Origin: Microbacterium sp. BH-3-3-3
GTDB lineage: Bacteria > Actinomycetota > Actinomycetes > Actinomycetales > Microbacteriaceae
Reading direction: 5' to 3'
NCBI RefSeq assembly: GCF_007679045.1
Contig: NZ_VEFS01000005.1
Span: 87,167-151,166, forward strand
DNA length: 64,000 nucleotides
Shown here: in pieces, positions 33,042 to 41,913 of the stretch
Layout of the letters: each line of letters starts with the position of its first letter
Numbering within the stretch: position 1 is the stretch's first letter
Translations under genes and position numbers: made by a program
The notes under the pieces: generated by a model
What the model saw: only the letters and a program-made list of their open reading frames with translations
The model's database searches: none
Told to the model about the DNA's origin: nothing

Positions 33042-34058
33042 TCACGGCATTCCGCCGCTCGTCGACGCCCGCGCGATGAGCTGCGGAGAGAAGACCGTCT
33101 GGCGCGTCGGGCGGTCGGGGTCGAGAGCCTCGTCGAGCAGGATCCTCATGGCGGTACCGCCGATGAGGGCGCTCGGCTGACGGACGGACGTCAGGGGCAC
33201 GGCGGCCGCCGCGGCGAACGAGATGTCGTCGAAACCCACCACCGCGATCTCGTGCGGCACGAGCATGCGGCCGTCGACGACCAGGCTCTGCAGCAGGCCG
33301 AGGGCGAGAAGGTCGTTCGCGGCGAACACCGCGTCGGGGCGATCGCGACGCTCTCGGGCGAGCAGCCGACGCCCCGCCGACACGCCCTCCTCCACCGTCA
33401 TCGCGTGGGTGGGCACCACTTCGAGCGTGGCGGTGTGCTCGCTGTTGTCGACCGCGCTGCGCGCACCGGCGAGGCGGTCGGTCACCTGGCGGATGTCGAA
33501 CCCTCCGCCGACGAAGGCGATGCGCCGGCGCCCGCGCTCGAGCAGGTGCTCGGCGGCGAGACGTCCGCCGGCGACGCTGTCGACCGACACCGATGAGACC
33601 GACCCGTCGCCCGAGAACCTGTCGATCAGCACCGAGGGGATGCCGCGGGCCCGAAGGCGCTTCAATCTCGCGGTGACGTCGCCGAACGGGGCGATCAGCA
33701 GACCGCGCACCATCTGCTGCTCGAACAGGTCGATGTACAGCGACTCACGCGCGGCGTCCTCATCGCTGTTGCCGTGCAGGAGCGCGAGTCCACGGCTGGT
33801 GGCCTCGTTCTCGGCCCCGGCGACGACGTCGGCGAAGAACGGATTGCGTCCGTCGAGGGCGACGAAACCGACCGTCGTGCTGATGCCGGCGCGCAACTGG
33901 CGGGCGGCGTCGTTGCGCACGTATCCGAGGGTTTCGATGGCGGAGTTCACACGCTCCACGGATGCCGCCGACACGGCATCCGGTCTGTTCAGCACGTTCG
34001 ACACCGTGCCCACCGAGACTCCGGCGAGGGTCGCGACGTCGCGGATGCTCACCGTCAC
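33042..34058 (-). CDS. LacI-family regulator of the rhamnose importer operon
   Basis: A 338-residue repressor. The helix-turn-helix is IRDVATLAGVSVGTVSNVLN (about 4-23) with hinge GYVRNDAARQLRAG, followed by a periplasmic-binding-like effector domain ending in PLTSVRQPSALIGGTAM. GTG 34058 was chosen for GGGAGGAG upstream. It is divergent from the rhaT-led operon. Its recognition helix (SVGTVSNVLN) and hinge are identical to those of the second LacI protein at 39114, so both should bind the same TGAAACGATTCA operator. The effector is probably rhamnose or rhamnulose. Confidence 0.92.
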   Translation of the reverse strand: MTVSIRDVATLAGVSVGTVSNVLNRPDAVSAASVERVNSAIETLGYVRNDAARQLRAGISTTVGFVALDGRNPFFADVVAGAENEATSRGLALLHGNSDEDAARESLYIDLFEQQMVRGLLIAPFGDVTARLKRLRARGIPSVLIDRFSGDGSVSSVSVDSVAGGRLAAEHLLERGRRRIAFVGGGFDIRQVTDRLAGARSAVDNSEHTATLEVVPTHAMTVEEGVSAGRRLLARERRDRPDAVFAANDLLALGLLQSLVVDGRMLVPHEIAVVGFDDISFAAAAAVPLTSVRQPSALIGGTAMRILLDEALDPDRPTRQTVFSPQLIARASTSGGMP

Positions 34059-34101
34059 AGCGGCTCCTCCCGTCACGATCCGGTCTCGACACGATCCTGA
34101 C

Positions 34102-34161
34102 TTGACCGCGTCGTCGGCATCACCCTACAGTGACTGGCATCCGATCTGAAACGATTCAGAT
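34102..34161 (+). promoter_or_regulatory. Promoter and LacI operator of the rhamnose importer operon
   Basis: TTGACC (34102-34107) and TACAGT (34126-34131) are spaced by 18 nt. Downstream lies ATCTGAAACGATTCAGAT (34144-34161), with 7-bp palindromic arms around ACGA. The operator sits just past the transcription start, a repressing position. It shares the core TGAAACGATTCA with the site upstream of rhaM. Confidence 0.75.
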
Positions 34162-34201
34162 TGCGCCGGGCAACCGGCTCCACCCTCAACGAGGAGGCAG
34201 C

Positions 34202-35734
34202 ATGGCTGACGCGATGGCCGCGACACCCGCCACGCCCGATCACGCCCTCGAACTCCGGCGCGTGATGAAGTCGTTCGGCCCGGTGGTCGCCCTCCGGTCG
34301 GGGAGCCTCGTGCTCGATCGCGGTTCGATCCACGCCCTGATCGGCGAGAACGGCGCGGGCAAGTCCACGCTCGTCAAGATCATCGCGGGCCTGTACCGCC
34401 GCGACGACGGCGACTTCTTTCTCGACGGCGAGAGCGTCGACTTCGCCAGCACGGCGCAGTCCAAGGCCGCCGGCATCGCCGTCATCTACCAGGAGCCCAC
34501 GCTCTTCCCCGACCTGTCGGTGACCGAGAACATCTTCATGGGGCGCCAGCCCACCGGTCGCCTCGGACGCATCGACCGTGCGGCCATGCGTGAAGAGGCG
34601 ACGCAGATCTTCCAGCGTCTCGGCGTCGCGCTCGACCCCGACCGGGTGACCGAGGGCCTGTCGATCGCCGACCAGCAGATCATCGAGATCGCCAAGGCCA
34701 TCTCGCTCGACGCGCGCGTGTTGATCATGGACGAGCCGACGGCGGCCCTCAGTGGCGTCGAGGTCGAGCGGCTGTTCGCGGTGGCGCGCAGCCTGCGCGA
34801 CGAGGGCCGCGCGCTGCTGTTCATCTCGCACCGCTTCGACGAGGTCTTCGCCCTGTGCGACACCGTCACCGTCATGCGCGACGGGGCGTACGTCCACACC
34901 ACGCCGCTGGCGGACACGACCGTCGACGACCTCGTGCGCCAGATGGTCGGCCGTGATGTCACCGAGCTCTTCCCCAAGCTCCCCTCCACTCCCGGAGACG
35001 CGGTGCTCGAAGTCGACGGGCTCACGCGCAAGGGCGTGTTCCGCGACGTGTCGTTCTCGCTCCGCGCGGGCGAGATTGTCGGCCTCGCCGGCCTCGTCGG
35101 GGCGGGACGCAGCGAGGTCGCCCGAGCGATCTTCGGCGTCGACTCGTACGAAACGGGCACCGTCCGGCTGAACGGGGCCGTGCTGCCGAAGGGCGACGTG
35201 CGTCGCGCCACCGCGCGCGGCCTCGCTCTGGTCCCGGAGGACCGACGCAAGCAGGGACTCGTGCTCGACGAGGGCGTCTCGCGCAACATCACCCTCGCCA
35301 TCCGGGCCAAGCTGTCGCGCTGGGGCCTTCTGCGCGCGGCCGACGAGAACCGCGCCGCCCGCGAATGGGCGAGTCGCCTCGAGGTCAAGACCGCGGCGCT
35401 CGACGCCACGACCGGCACCCTCAGCGGCGGCAATCAGCAGAAGGTCGTCATCGGCAAGTGGCTCGCCACCGAGCCCAAGGTGCTGATCGTCGACGAGCCC
35501 ACCCGCGGGATCGACGTGGGGACCAAGTCCGAGGTGCACCGCCTTCTCTCCGAACTCGCGCAGCAGGGCCTCGCGATCCTCATGATCTCGAGCGAGCTGC
35601 CCGAGGTGCTCGGCATGGCCGACCGGGTGCTCGTCATGCGCGAAGGACGCCTCACCGGTGAATTCGCGCGAGCGGATGCCACTCCCGAGGCCGTCATGTA
35701 CGCCGCGACCGCCGAAGCGGGGGCCTCCCTGTGA
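34202..35734 (+). CDS. rhaT: Rhamnose ABC importer, double-domain ATPase
   Basis: A 510-residue ATPase with two domains. Domain 1: Walker [10 protein letters not shown], signature LSIADQQ, Walker [10 protein letters not shown]. Domain 2: an altered Walker A (GLVGAGRSE), signature LSGGNQQ, Walker [12 protein letters not shown]. The pattern matches RbsA/RhaT proteins. GAGGAGG precedes the ATG. It is followed by two permeases and a binding protein, and the catabolic genes are beyond 40273. The rhamnose assignment rests on the flanking mutarotase, isomerase, kinase and aldolase genes and the shared operator. Confidence 0.92.
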   Translation: MADAMAATPATPDHALELRRVMKSFGPVVALRSGSLVLDRGSIHALIGENGAGKSTLVKIIAGLYRRDDGDFFLDGESVDFASTAQSKAAGIAVIYQEPTLFPDLSVTENIFMGRQPTGRLGRIDRAAMREEATQIFQRLGVALDPDRVTEGLSIADQQIIEIAKAISLDARVLIMDEPTAALSGVEVERLFAVARSLRDEGRALLFISHRFDEVFALCDTVTVMRDGAYVHTTPLADTTVDDLVRQMVGRDVTELFPKLPSTPGDAVLEVDGLTRKGVFRDVSFSLRAGEIVGLAGLVGAGRSEVARAIFGVDSYETGTVRLNGAVLPKGDVRRATARGLALVPEDRRKQGLVLDEGVSRNITLAIRAKLSRWGLLRAADENRAAREWASRLEVKTAALDATTGTLSGGNQQKVVIGKWLATEPKVLIVDEPTRGIDVGTKSEVHRLLSELAQQGLAILMISSELPEVLGMADRVLVMREGRLTGEFARADATPEAVMYAATAEAGASL

Positions 35735-35786
35735 TCGCGTCGCGTCAGCTGCTCACCCCGTCCACCCCTGAAGCGGAGGGCCTCCG

Positions 35787-36821
35787 ATGAGCACCGCCAC
35801 CCCTGTCCGCCCGGGCACCAGTCCCGCCGCGAAGCTCGTCTCGCACGTCGCCACGGCGCGCGAGAGCGGCATCGTGCTCGCTCTGGTGCTGATCATCGTC
35901 GTCGCGACGCTCAACAACCCGACGTTCCTGTTCTCGTCCGACGGCTTCCGCGACCTGCTGCTCACCCCGTCGCTGCTGCTGCTGGTCGCCGTGGGACAGG
36001 CGATCGTCATCATCACGCGCAACGTCGACCTCTCGGTCGGTTCGGTCGTCGGGCTGACGGCCTACCTGACCGGTCGGCTGTTCATCGACGTGCCGGGTAT
36101 TCCCCTCGTCGTCGTCTTCATCGCCGGCATCGTGGTCGGCGGCATCCTGGGCTTCGTCAACGGTGCCCTCGTCGCCTACGCCAAGGTGCCCGCCCTCGTC
36201 ATCACGCTGGGCACGATGTACATCTACCGCGGGATCAACGTCGCGTGGGCCGGCAGCAACCGCGTCAACGCCTCCGACCTGCCCGGCAGCTTCCGCGACC
36301 TCGGCACGGGCCAGGTGCTCGGCATCCCGCTGCTGACGATCCTCGCCGTCGTCGTGCTCATCGCCGCCGCCTGGTATCTGCGCAACCTCCGCAGCGGACG
36401 CGAGCTGTATGCGATCGGTTCCGACCCGGCCGCCGCCCACCTCTACGGCCTCAAGGTCAACCGCCGCATCATCGGAGCCTTCGTCACCAGCGGGGCCCTG
36501 GCGGGCCTGGCCGGTGTGCTCTACGCCGCGCGCTATGGCACCGTCGCCTCGAACGCCGGGTTCGGCTGGGAACTGCAGGCGATCGGCGCGGCCGTCATCG
36601 GCGGCGTCGCCATCTCGGGCGGCGTGGGCACGGTCTGGGGCGCGGCCATCGGCGCTTACCTGCTGCTGACCATCAACCGCGCCCTGCCGATCCTCGGCAT
36701 CGATGACTTCTGGCAGCGGGCGGTGGTCGGCGCGCTGATCCTCGGCGCCATCGTGCTCGACCGCGTGCTGGCCGTCCGCCAGTCGCGCAAGCTCACCGCA
36801 GAGAGGGAGACGGGTCGATGA
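35787..36821 (+). CDS. rhaP: Rhamnose ABC importer permease
   Basis: A 344-residue integral membrane protein of the RbsC type with about eight to ten hydrophobic segments. It contains [18 protein letters not shown], a family signature, and [15 protein letters not shown], the ATPase-contacting loop. It overlaps the second permease by 4 bp; the two probably form a heterodimeric channel, unlike the single-permease importer at 7349. The ATG has GCGGAGGG upstream. Confidence 0.92.
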   Translation: MSTATPVRPGTSPAAKLVSHVATARESGIVLALVLIIVVATLNNPTFLFSSDGFRDLLLTPSLLLLVAVGQAIVIITRNVDLSVGSVVGLTAYLTGRLFIDVPGIPLVVVFIAGIVVGGILGFVNGALVAYAKVPALVITLGTMYIYRGINVAWAGSNRVNASDLPGSFRDLGTGQVLGIPLLTILAVVVLIAAAWYLRNLRSGRELYAIGSDPAAAHLYGLKVNRRIIGAFVTSGALAGLAGVLYAARYGTVASNAGFGWELQAIGAAVIGGVAISGGVGTVWGAAIGAYLLLTINRALPILGIDDFWQRAVVGALILGAIVLDRVLAVRQSRKLTAERETGR

Positions 36822-37882
36822 CCTCCACCACCGTCGACGAACGCGCCCGGACCTACCGCGCGCACGCCCGACCGTTCTGGCGCCGTGCCGTACTCACGCG
36901 CGAGGCCGCGATCATCGGCATCCTGCTGCTGGTGATCGTCGTGTCGCTGGCGACCGTCCGCAACTTCGACAGCCCCCTGACGGTCACCTATCTGCTGCGC
37001 GACATCGCACCGATTCTGTTGATCGCGCTGCCGATGACCCTCATCATCATCACCGAGGAGATCGACCTCTCGGTCGCGAGCATCGTCGGCCTGTCGAGCG
37101 TCACCGTCGGCGTTCTCACCCAGGCGGGGTGGCCGTTCGAGCTCGCGGGCCTCGCGGCGATCGTCGTCGGCGTCGTCGCAGGGGCCGTCAACGGATTCCT
37201 CGTCACCGTCGTCGGCCTGCCCTCGCTCGCCGTCACCATCGGCACGCTCGCACTGTTCCGCGGAATCGCGGTGGGGCTGCTCGGGACCGAGGCCGTCACG
37301 GAGTTCCCCGAAACGTGGACCGACCTGGCCAAGGCCAACATCCCCGGCACGCCGCTGCCGCTCATCATGATCCCGTTCGCGGGGCTGGCGATCGTGTTCG
37401 CGGTGCTGCTGCACCTCACGCCCTTCGGTCGCTCGCTGTACGCGATCGGCCTGAACAAAGAGGCGGCGCAGTTCTCGGGCATCGACGTCGGCCGCACCAA
37501 GTTCGTGCTCTTCGTGATGAGCGGAGCCGTATCGGGCTTCGCCGGCGTGTACTTCACCCTGCTCTACAGCAACGCCCGCGGTGAGAACGCGATGGGCATG
37601 GAACTGCAGGTGATCGCCGCCGTGCTGCTGGGCGGAGTGTCGATCTTCGGTGGCCGCGGCGCCCTGCACGGCGTCATCGCCGGTGTGCTGCTCATCGGCA
37701 CCCTGGGCAGCGCGCTCCGCCTCGCCGGCGTGACGAGCGACATCATCAACGTCATCACCGGACTGCTGCTCGTGCTCTCGGTGGTGTCCGCCAGCCTCCT
37801 CGCCGCGTTGCAGGCCCGACGGGTCGCCGCGATCGGCCGCAGGAGGGGCGCGCGCTCCGCCACCCCGACGTCGACCGACTGA
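36818..37882 (+). CDS. rhaQ: Rhamnose ABC importer permease, second subunit
   Basis: A 354-residue RbsC-type permease, paralogous to the preceding gene: ITEEIDLSVASIVGLSSV corresponds to the signature there, and IGLNKEAAQFSGIDV to the coupling loop. The N-terminal 35 residues are polar and cytoplasmic. It is coupled to rhaP by ATGA overlap and separated from the binding-protein gene by 47 bp. Confidence 0.92.
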   Translation: MTSTTVDERARTYRAHARPFWRRAVLTREAAIIGILLLVIVVSLATVRNFDSPLTVTYLLRDIAPILLIALPMTLIIITEEIDLSVASIVGLSSVTVGVLTQAGWPFELAGLAAIVVGVVAGAVNGFLVTVVGLPSLAVTIGTLALFRGIAVGLLGTEAVTEFPETWTDLAKANIPGTPLPLIMIPFAGLAIVFAVLLHLTPFGRSLYAIGLNKEAAQFSGIDVGRTKFVLFVMSGAVSGFAGVYFTLLYSNARGENAMGMELQVIAAVLLGGVSIFGGRGALHGVIAGVLLIGTLGSALRLAGVTSDIINVITGLLLVLSVVSASLLAALQARRVAAIGRRRGARSATPTSTD

Positions 37883-37929
37883 CCCGCACCCCACTCGCAC
37901 CACCATCTGTCCCCTGAAAGGAAACAACG

Positions 37930-38979
37930 ATGTTCGCATTCACACGCAAGACCCGCGTCGGCACCGCAGCCGCCGCCCTGGCCCTGGCGGTCACGCTCGT
38001 CGCCACCGGCTGCTCCGGCGGCAGCGCCGGAGGAAGCGCCGGCGGTGACGGCGGTGGCGACGGCGGCAACCTCGCCATCACCTTCCTGCCCAAGAACCTG
38101 GGCAACCCCTACTTCGAGACCTCGAACAAGGGCGGCGAAGAGGCCATCACCGAGTTCGGCGGCACCTTCGAGCAGGTCGGCCCGAGCGAGGCGACCCCGA
38201 CGTCGCAGGTGCAGTACATCCAGACCGCGGCCCAGCAGGGCGTGGGCGGCCTGGTCATCTCGGCCAACGACCCGTCGGCCATCTGCGACGCGCTCGACGA
38301 GGCGCGCAGCGCCGGCGTCAAGGTCGTCACCTTCGACTCCGACACCGACGCCAAGTGCCGCGACCTCTTCATCAACCAGGCCACCGCCGAGGGCATCGCC
38401 AAGGCGCAGGTCGACCTGATCTCGGAGCAGATCGGCGACTCCGGTCAGGTCGCGATCCTCTCCGCCGCGGCCAACGCCACGAACCAGAACGCCTGGATCG
38501 AGCTCATGAAGAGCGACCTCGCCGCGAACCACCCGAACATCGAGCTCGTCGACGTCGTGTACGGCGATGACGACGACCAGACGTCGTTCGACCGCACCGC
38601 GGCGCTGCTGCAGACCTACCCGAACCTCAAGGGCATCGTGTCGCCGACCACGGTCGGCATCGCCGCCGCCGGTCGCTACCTGTCGACCTCGGAGTTCAAG
38701 GGCAAGGTCGCCCTCACGGGCCTCGGCACGCCGAACCAGCTGCGGGAGTACGTTCAGGACGGCACGATCACCTCGTTCGCGCTGTGGAACCCGGCCGACC
38801 TCGGCTACCTGAGCGCCTACGCCACCAAGGCCCTCATCGACGGCACCATCACCGGCAAGGAAGGCGACTCGTTCGAGGCCGGCAAGCTCGGCACCTTCAC
38901 GGTCGGGGCGGACGCCACCGTGCTGCTCGGCGACCCGTTCGTCTTCACCAAGGAGAACATCGGCGACTTCGACTTCTGA
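37930..38979 (+). CDS. rhaS: Rhamnose-binding lipoprotein of the ABC importer
   Basis: A 349-residue lipoprotein. The signal peptide ends ALAVTLVATGC, so the lipidated Cys is near residue 28, followed by a Gly/Ser-rich linker. The mature type 1 periplasmic-binding domain starts LAITFLPKNLGNPYFETSNKG and ends DPFVFTKENIGDFDF, closely matching the rhamnose-binding RhaS family. AAAGGA precedes the ATG. The separate 47-bp leader and strong ribosome-binding site fit the usual overproduction of binding proteins. A terminator follows. Confidence 0.93.
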   Translation: MFAFTRKTRVGTAAAALALAVTLVATGCSGGSAGGSAGGDGGGDGGNLAITFLPKNLGNPYFETSNKGGEEAITEFGGTFEQVGPSEATPTSQVQYIQTAAQQGVGGLVISANDPSAICDALDEARSAGVKVVTFDSDTDAKCRDLFINQATAEGIAKAQVDLISEQIGDSGQVAILSAAANATNQNAWIELMKSDLAANHPNIELVDVVYGDDDDQTSFDRTAALLQTYPNLKGIVSPTTVGIAAAGRYLSTSEFKGKVALTGLGTPNQLREYVQDGTITSFALWNPADLGYLSAYATKALIDGTITGKEGDSFEAGKLGTFTVGADATVLLGDPFVFTKENIGDFDF

Positions 38980-38992
38980 TCGATCGCCACGC

Positions 38993-39029
38993 AGGGGCCC
39001 CGGCCGTCATCGAGACGGTCGGGGCCTCT
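38993..39029. terminator. Terminator after rhaS
   Basis: A 16-bp stem with two mismatches or G-U pairs (38993-39008 with 39014-39029) closes a short loop 13 bp after the rhaS stop. The loop-proximal part GGCCGTC/GACGGTC is strong. It separates rhaS from the convergent lacI gene. Confidence 0.7.
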
Positions 39030-39113
39030 GCGCGTCACCGGTTGCGCCGCACGCAGGCCGATCCTGCCCCGGTCGCGTCGCGCGTACCGGAGGGCGACCC
39101 CGCGACGGTCGCG

Positions 39114-40112
39114 TCAGCCGCTCGAGGCCCGCACCACGAGCTCGGGGCGGAAGCGCACCTGCCGCTCGGCCGGGTCGAGTTCGCCGTCGAGCTGGCGCAG
39201 CAGCAGGTCGACGGCCGTGGCGCCGAGCTCTTCGGCCGGCTGGCGGACCGAGGTCAGGGGCACGACCGTGGCCGCGGCGAAGTCGATGTCGTCGTAGCCG
39301 ACGAGCGCGATGTCGTCGGGAACGCGGATGCCGCCGAGCATCGTCAGCGCCTGCAACAGGCCGACGGCGAGCAGGTCGTTGGCGGCGAAGACCGCGTCGG
39401 GGCGGTCGTCGCGCTCGCGCAGCGCTTCGCCGGCGGCGCGGCCGGCCAGCACCGTCATGGCATCGGTCTCGATGACCTCGAGGCTGGCCCCGTCGACCTC
39501 GGCGACGGCGCGGCGTGCACCCTCGAGGCGATCGGCCACCTGGCGGGTGGTCAAGGGACCGGCGACCACGGCGATGCGGCTGCGCCCCTGCGCCAGCAGG
39601 TGGGCGACGGCCAGGTGGCCGCCCTCGACGTCGTCGACCGACACCGTGCACGCGGCATCCGACTCGGTCTGCTCATCCACCAGCACGAGCGGAACGCCAG
39701 CGCTCGCGAGGTGCTGCACGACGTCTCCCTCGGGAACGGCCGGGGTGAGCAGGACGCCGGCGACGCGTTGCTCGCGGAACTGGTCGAGGTAGAGGCGCTC
39801 GTGGTCGGCGTCGGCACCGCTGGAGCCGAGCAGCACGACGTAGCCGTCTTCGGCGGCGCGGGCCTCGGCGCCGCGGGCGACGGCGGCGAAGAACGGGTTG
39901 CCGACGTCGAGCACGATGAGGGCGATGCTGCGGCTGCGTCCGGCGCGCAGCTGGCGTGCGGCGTCGTTGCGCACGTAGCCGAGCGCGTCGATCGCGGCGC
40001 GCACTCGTTCGGCGGCGGCGGGAGAGACCGTCTCGCGGCCGTTGAGCACGTTCGAGACGGTGCCCACCGAGACGCCGGCGTGGGCTGCGACGTCTTTGAT
40101 CTTGACCGCCAT
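39114..40112 (-). CDS. LacI-family regulator of the rhamnose catabolic operon
   Basis: A 332-residue repressor with helix-turn-helix IKDVAAHAGVSVGTVSNVLN and hinge GYVRNDAARQLRAGRS. The effector domain contains VFAANDLLAVGLLQAL and PLTSVRQPAEELGATA. It is clearly a paralogue of the 33042 gene, sharing the recognition helix and much of the core. It is divergent from rhaM, whose promoter carries ATGAAACGATTCAT. Two related repressors with the same predicted operator may give graded or dual-effector control. Confidence 0.92.
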   Translation of the reverse strand: MAVKIKDVAAHAGVSVGTVSNVLNGRETVSPAAAERVRAAIDALGYVRNDAARQLRAGRSRSIALIVLDVGNPFFAAVARGAEARAAEDGYVVLLGSSGADADHERLYLDQFREQRVAGVLLTPAVPEGDVVQHLASAGVPLVLVDEQTESDAACTVSVDDVEGGHLAVAHLLAQGRSRIAVVAGPLTTRQVADRLEGARRAVAEVDGASLEVIETDAMTVLAGRAAGEALRERDDRPDAVFAANDLLAVGLLQALTMLGGIRVPDDIALVGYDDIDFAAATVVPLTSVRQPAEELGATAVDLLLRQLDGELDPAERQVRFRPELVVRASSG

Positions 40113-40200
40113 CGACGACCGTGCCTTTCCCGGGAGTTCTGACCGACGATATCGCAGGCGCCCGGCGGGCCTTCGGGGAGGGGCGCGGCGCGACCCGGTG

Positions 40201-40246
40201 TTGCGTCGCGGGCGCGGTCGTTCTATGCTGCGATGAAACGATTCAT
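40201..40246 (+). promoter_or_regulatory. Promoter and LacI operator of the rhamnose catabolic operon
   Basis: TTGCGT (40201-40206), a 17-nt spacer and TATGCT (40224-40229) form a good promoter. ATGAAACGATTCAT (40233-40246), a 5-bp-arm palindrome around ACGA, covers the expected start site. It matches the core of the operator at 34144-34161. Confidence 0.78.
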
Positions 40247-40272
40247 TTGTCGAGGAAGAGAAGCTCCACCCG

Positions 40273-40635
40273 ATGACCGCCAACCCCACCCGCGTCTGCT
40301 TCGAGCTGCGCGTGCGGCCCGAGCTCGTCGACGACTACGTCGCCCGCCACACCCCGGTGCGCGCCGAGATGCTCGCCGAGATCGCCGCCGCCGGTCGCCG
40401 CAACTACTCGCTGTTCCTCGGCGAGGAGGGGCGCCTGATCGGCTACTACGAGACCGACGACGACGCCGCCGCCCAGGCCTATCTCGCCGCCTCGCCCATC
40501 GCCGCCGCGTGGGAGGCGGAGATGGCCCCCTACTTCGTCGGCCTCGCCGGTCGTCCCGACCAGGCAGCCACACCGCTCACCGAGGTCTTCCACCTCGCCG
40601 ACCAGCTCGCAGACGCGGGAAGGACCCTGTCATGA
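40273..40635 (+). CDS. rhaM: L-rhamnose mutarotase
   Basis: A 120-residue ferredoxin-like-fold enzyme interconverting alpha and beta anomers of L-rhamnose so the isomerase receives its preferred form. Signature features are VCFELRVRPELVDDYVARH at the N-terminus (with the catalytic His), NYSLFLGEEGRLIGYYE in the middle, and a conserved aromatic/acidic patch near PYF. Slightly longer than the roughly 105-residue norm, with a C-terminal EVFHL ending. It is the first gene of the catabolic operon and overlaps rhaI by 4 bp. Confidence 0.93.
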   Translation: MTANPTRVCFELRVRPELVDDYVARHTPVRAEMLAEIAAAGRRNYSLFLGEEGRLIGYYETDDDAAAQAYLAASPIAAAWEAEMAPYFVGLAGRPDQAATPLTEVFHLADQLADAGRTLS

Positions 40636-41798
40636 CCACCCTGAGCCCCCAGATCCTCGACGCCCTCGCGGCGCAGGCCATCGAACTGCCCTCGTGGGCG
40701 TTCGGAAACTCCGGCACCCGCTTCCGCGTCTTCCCCACCGCGGGCACCCCGCGCGACCCCTTCGAGAAGATCGCGGATGCCGCGGAGGTCAACCGCCTGA
40801 CCGCGCTCGCCCCCACCGTCGCCCTGCACATCCCGTGGGACCTCGTCGACGACTACTCGGCACTGCGCCGTCACGCCGAAGACCTGGGCGTGAAGCTGGG
40901 CACCGTCAACTCGAACACCTTCCAGGACGAGGACTACAAGTTCGGCGCCCTCACCCACCACGACGAGCGCATCCGGCGCAAGGCGATCGACCACCACCTC
41001 GAGTGCATCGACGTGATGGATGCCACGGGCTCGCGCGACCTGAAGATCTGGCTCGCCGAGGGCTCGAACTACCCCGGCCAGAACGACATGCGCGGCCGCC
41101 AGGACCGCCTGCAGGACTCGCTGCAGCAGATCTACGCACGCCTCGGCGACGACCAGCGCCTCGTGCTGGAGTACAAGTTCTTCGAGCCGTCGTTCTACCA
41201 CACCGATGTTCCCGACTGGGGGACCTCGTACGCGCAGGTGGCCTCGCTGGGAGAGAAGGCGATGGTGTGCCTCGACACCGGCCACCACGCGCCCGGCACC
41301 AACATCGAGTTCATCGTCATGCAGCTGCTGCGCCTCGGGAAGCTCGGCTCGTTCGACTTCAACTCGCGCTTCTACGCCGACGACGACCTCATCGTGGGCG
41401 CGGCCGACCCGTTCCAGCTGTTCCGCATCCTCGTCGAGGTCATCCGCGGCGGGGGCCTGAACAACCCCGACGTGGCGTTCATGCTCGACCAGTGCCACAA
41501 CATCGAGGACAAGATTCCGGGCCAGATCCGCTCGGTGCTGAACGTGCAGGAGATGACCGCGCGTGCCCTGCTGCTCGATCGCGACGCCCTCACCGCGGCG
41601 CAGGACGCGAACGACGTGCTCGGTGCGAACGCCGTGATGATGGACGCCTTCTACACCGACGTGCGTCCGGCCCTCGCGGAGTGGCGCGAGTCGCGGGGCC
41701 TTCCCGCCGACCCGATGGCCGCGTTCGCGGCATCCGGATACCTGCCCCGCATCGCCGACGAGCGCGTCGGCGGCACCCAGGCCGGCTGGGGCGCCTGA
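40632..41798 (+). CDS. rhaI: L-rhamnose isomerase (Pseudomonas/RhaI type)
   Basis: A 388-residue TIM-barrel metal-dependent isomerase converting L-rhamnose to L-rhamnulose. It belongs to the RhaI group (as in Pseudomonas stutzeri), not the longer Escherichia RhaA. Motifs include IPWDLVDDYSALRRHAEDLG, KIWLAEGSNYPGQND, LEYKFFEPSFYHTD with metal-binding Glu, LDTGHHAPGTNIEF and FNSRFYADDDL. The order mutarotase-isomerase-aldolase-kinase gives the pathway direction. Confidence 0.95.
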   Translation: MTTLSPQILDALAAQAIELPSWAFGNSGTRFRVFPTAGTPRDPFEKIADAAEVNRLTALAPTVALHIPWDLVDDYSALRRHAEDLGVKLGTVNSNTFQDEDYKFGALTHHDERIRRKAIDHHLECIDVMDATGSRDLKIWLAEGSNYPGQNDMRGRQDRLQDSLQQIYARLGDDQRLVLEYKFFEPSFYHTDVPDWGTSYAQVASLGEKAMVCLDTGHHAPGTNIEFIVMQLLRLGKLGSFDFNSRFYADDDLIVGAADPFQLFRILVEVIRGGGLNNPDVAFMLDQCHNIEDKIPGQIRSVLNVQEMTARALLLDRDALTAAQDANDVLGANAVMMDAFYTDVRPALAEWRESRGLPADPMAAFAASGYLPRIADERVGGTQAGWGA

Positions 41799-41913
41799 GC
41801 CCTCACCCTTTCGTCGCACGGATGCGCGCGACGACCCGATCGCCGGGGCGGCGGACCCTGAATCACCGTCGCCCCGGTTCCCTTTACCGTCGCTCTCACC
41901 CGTGAGGAACGTC

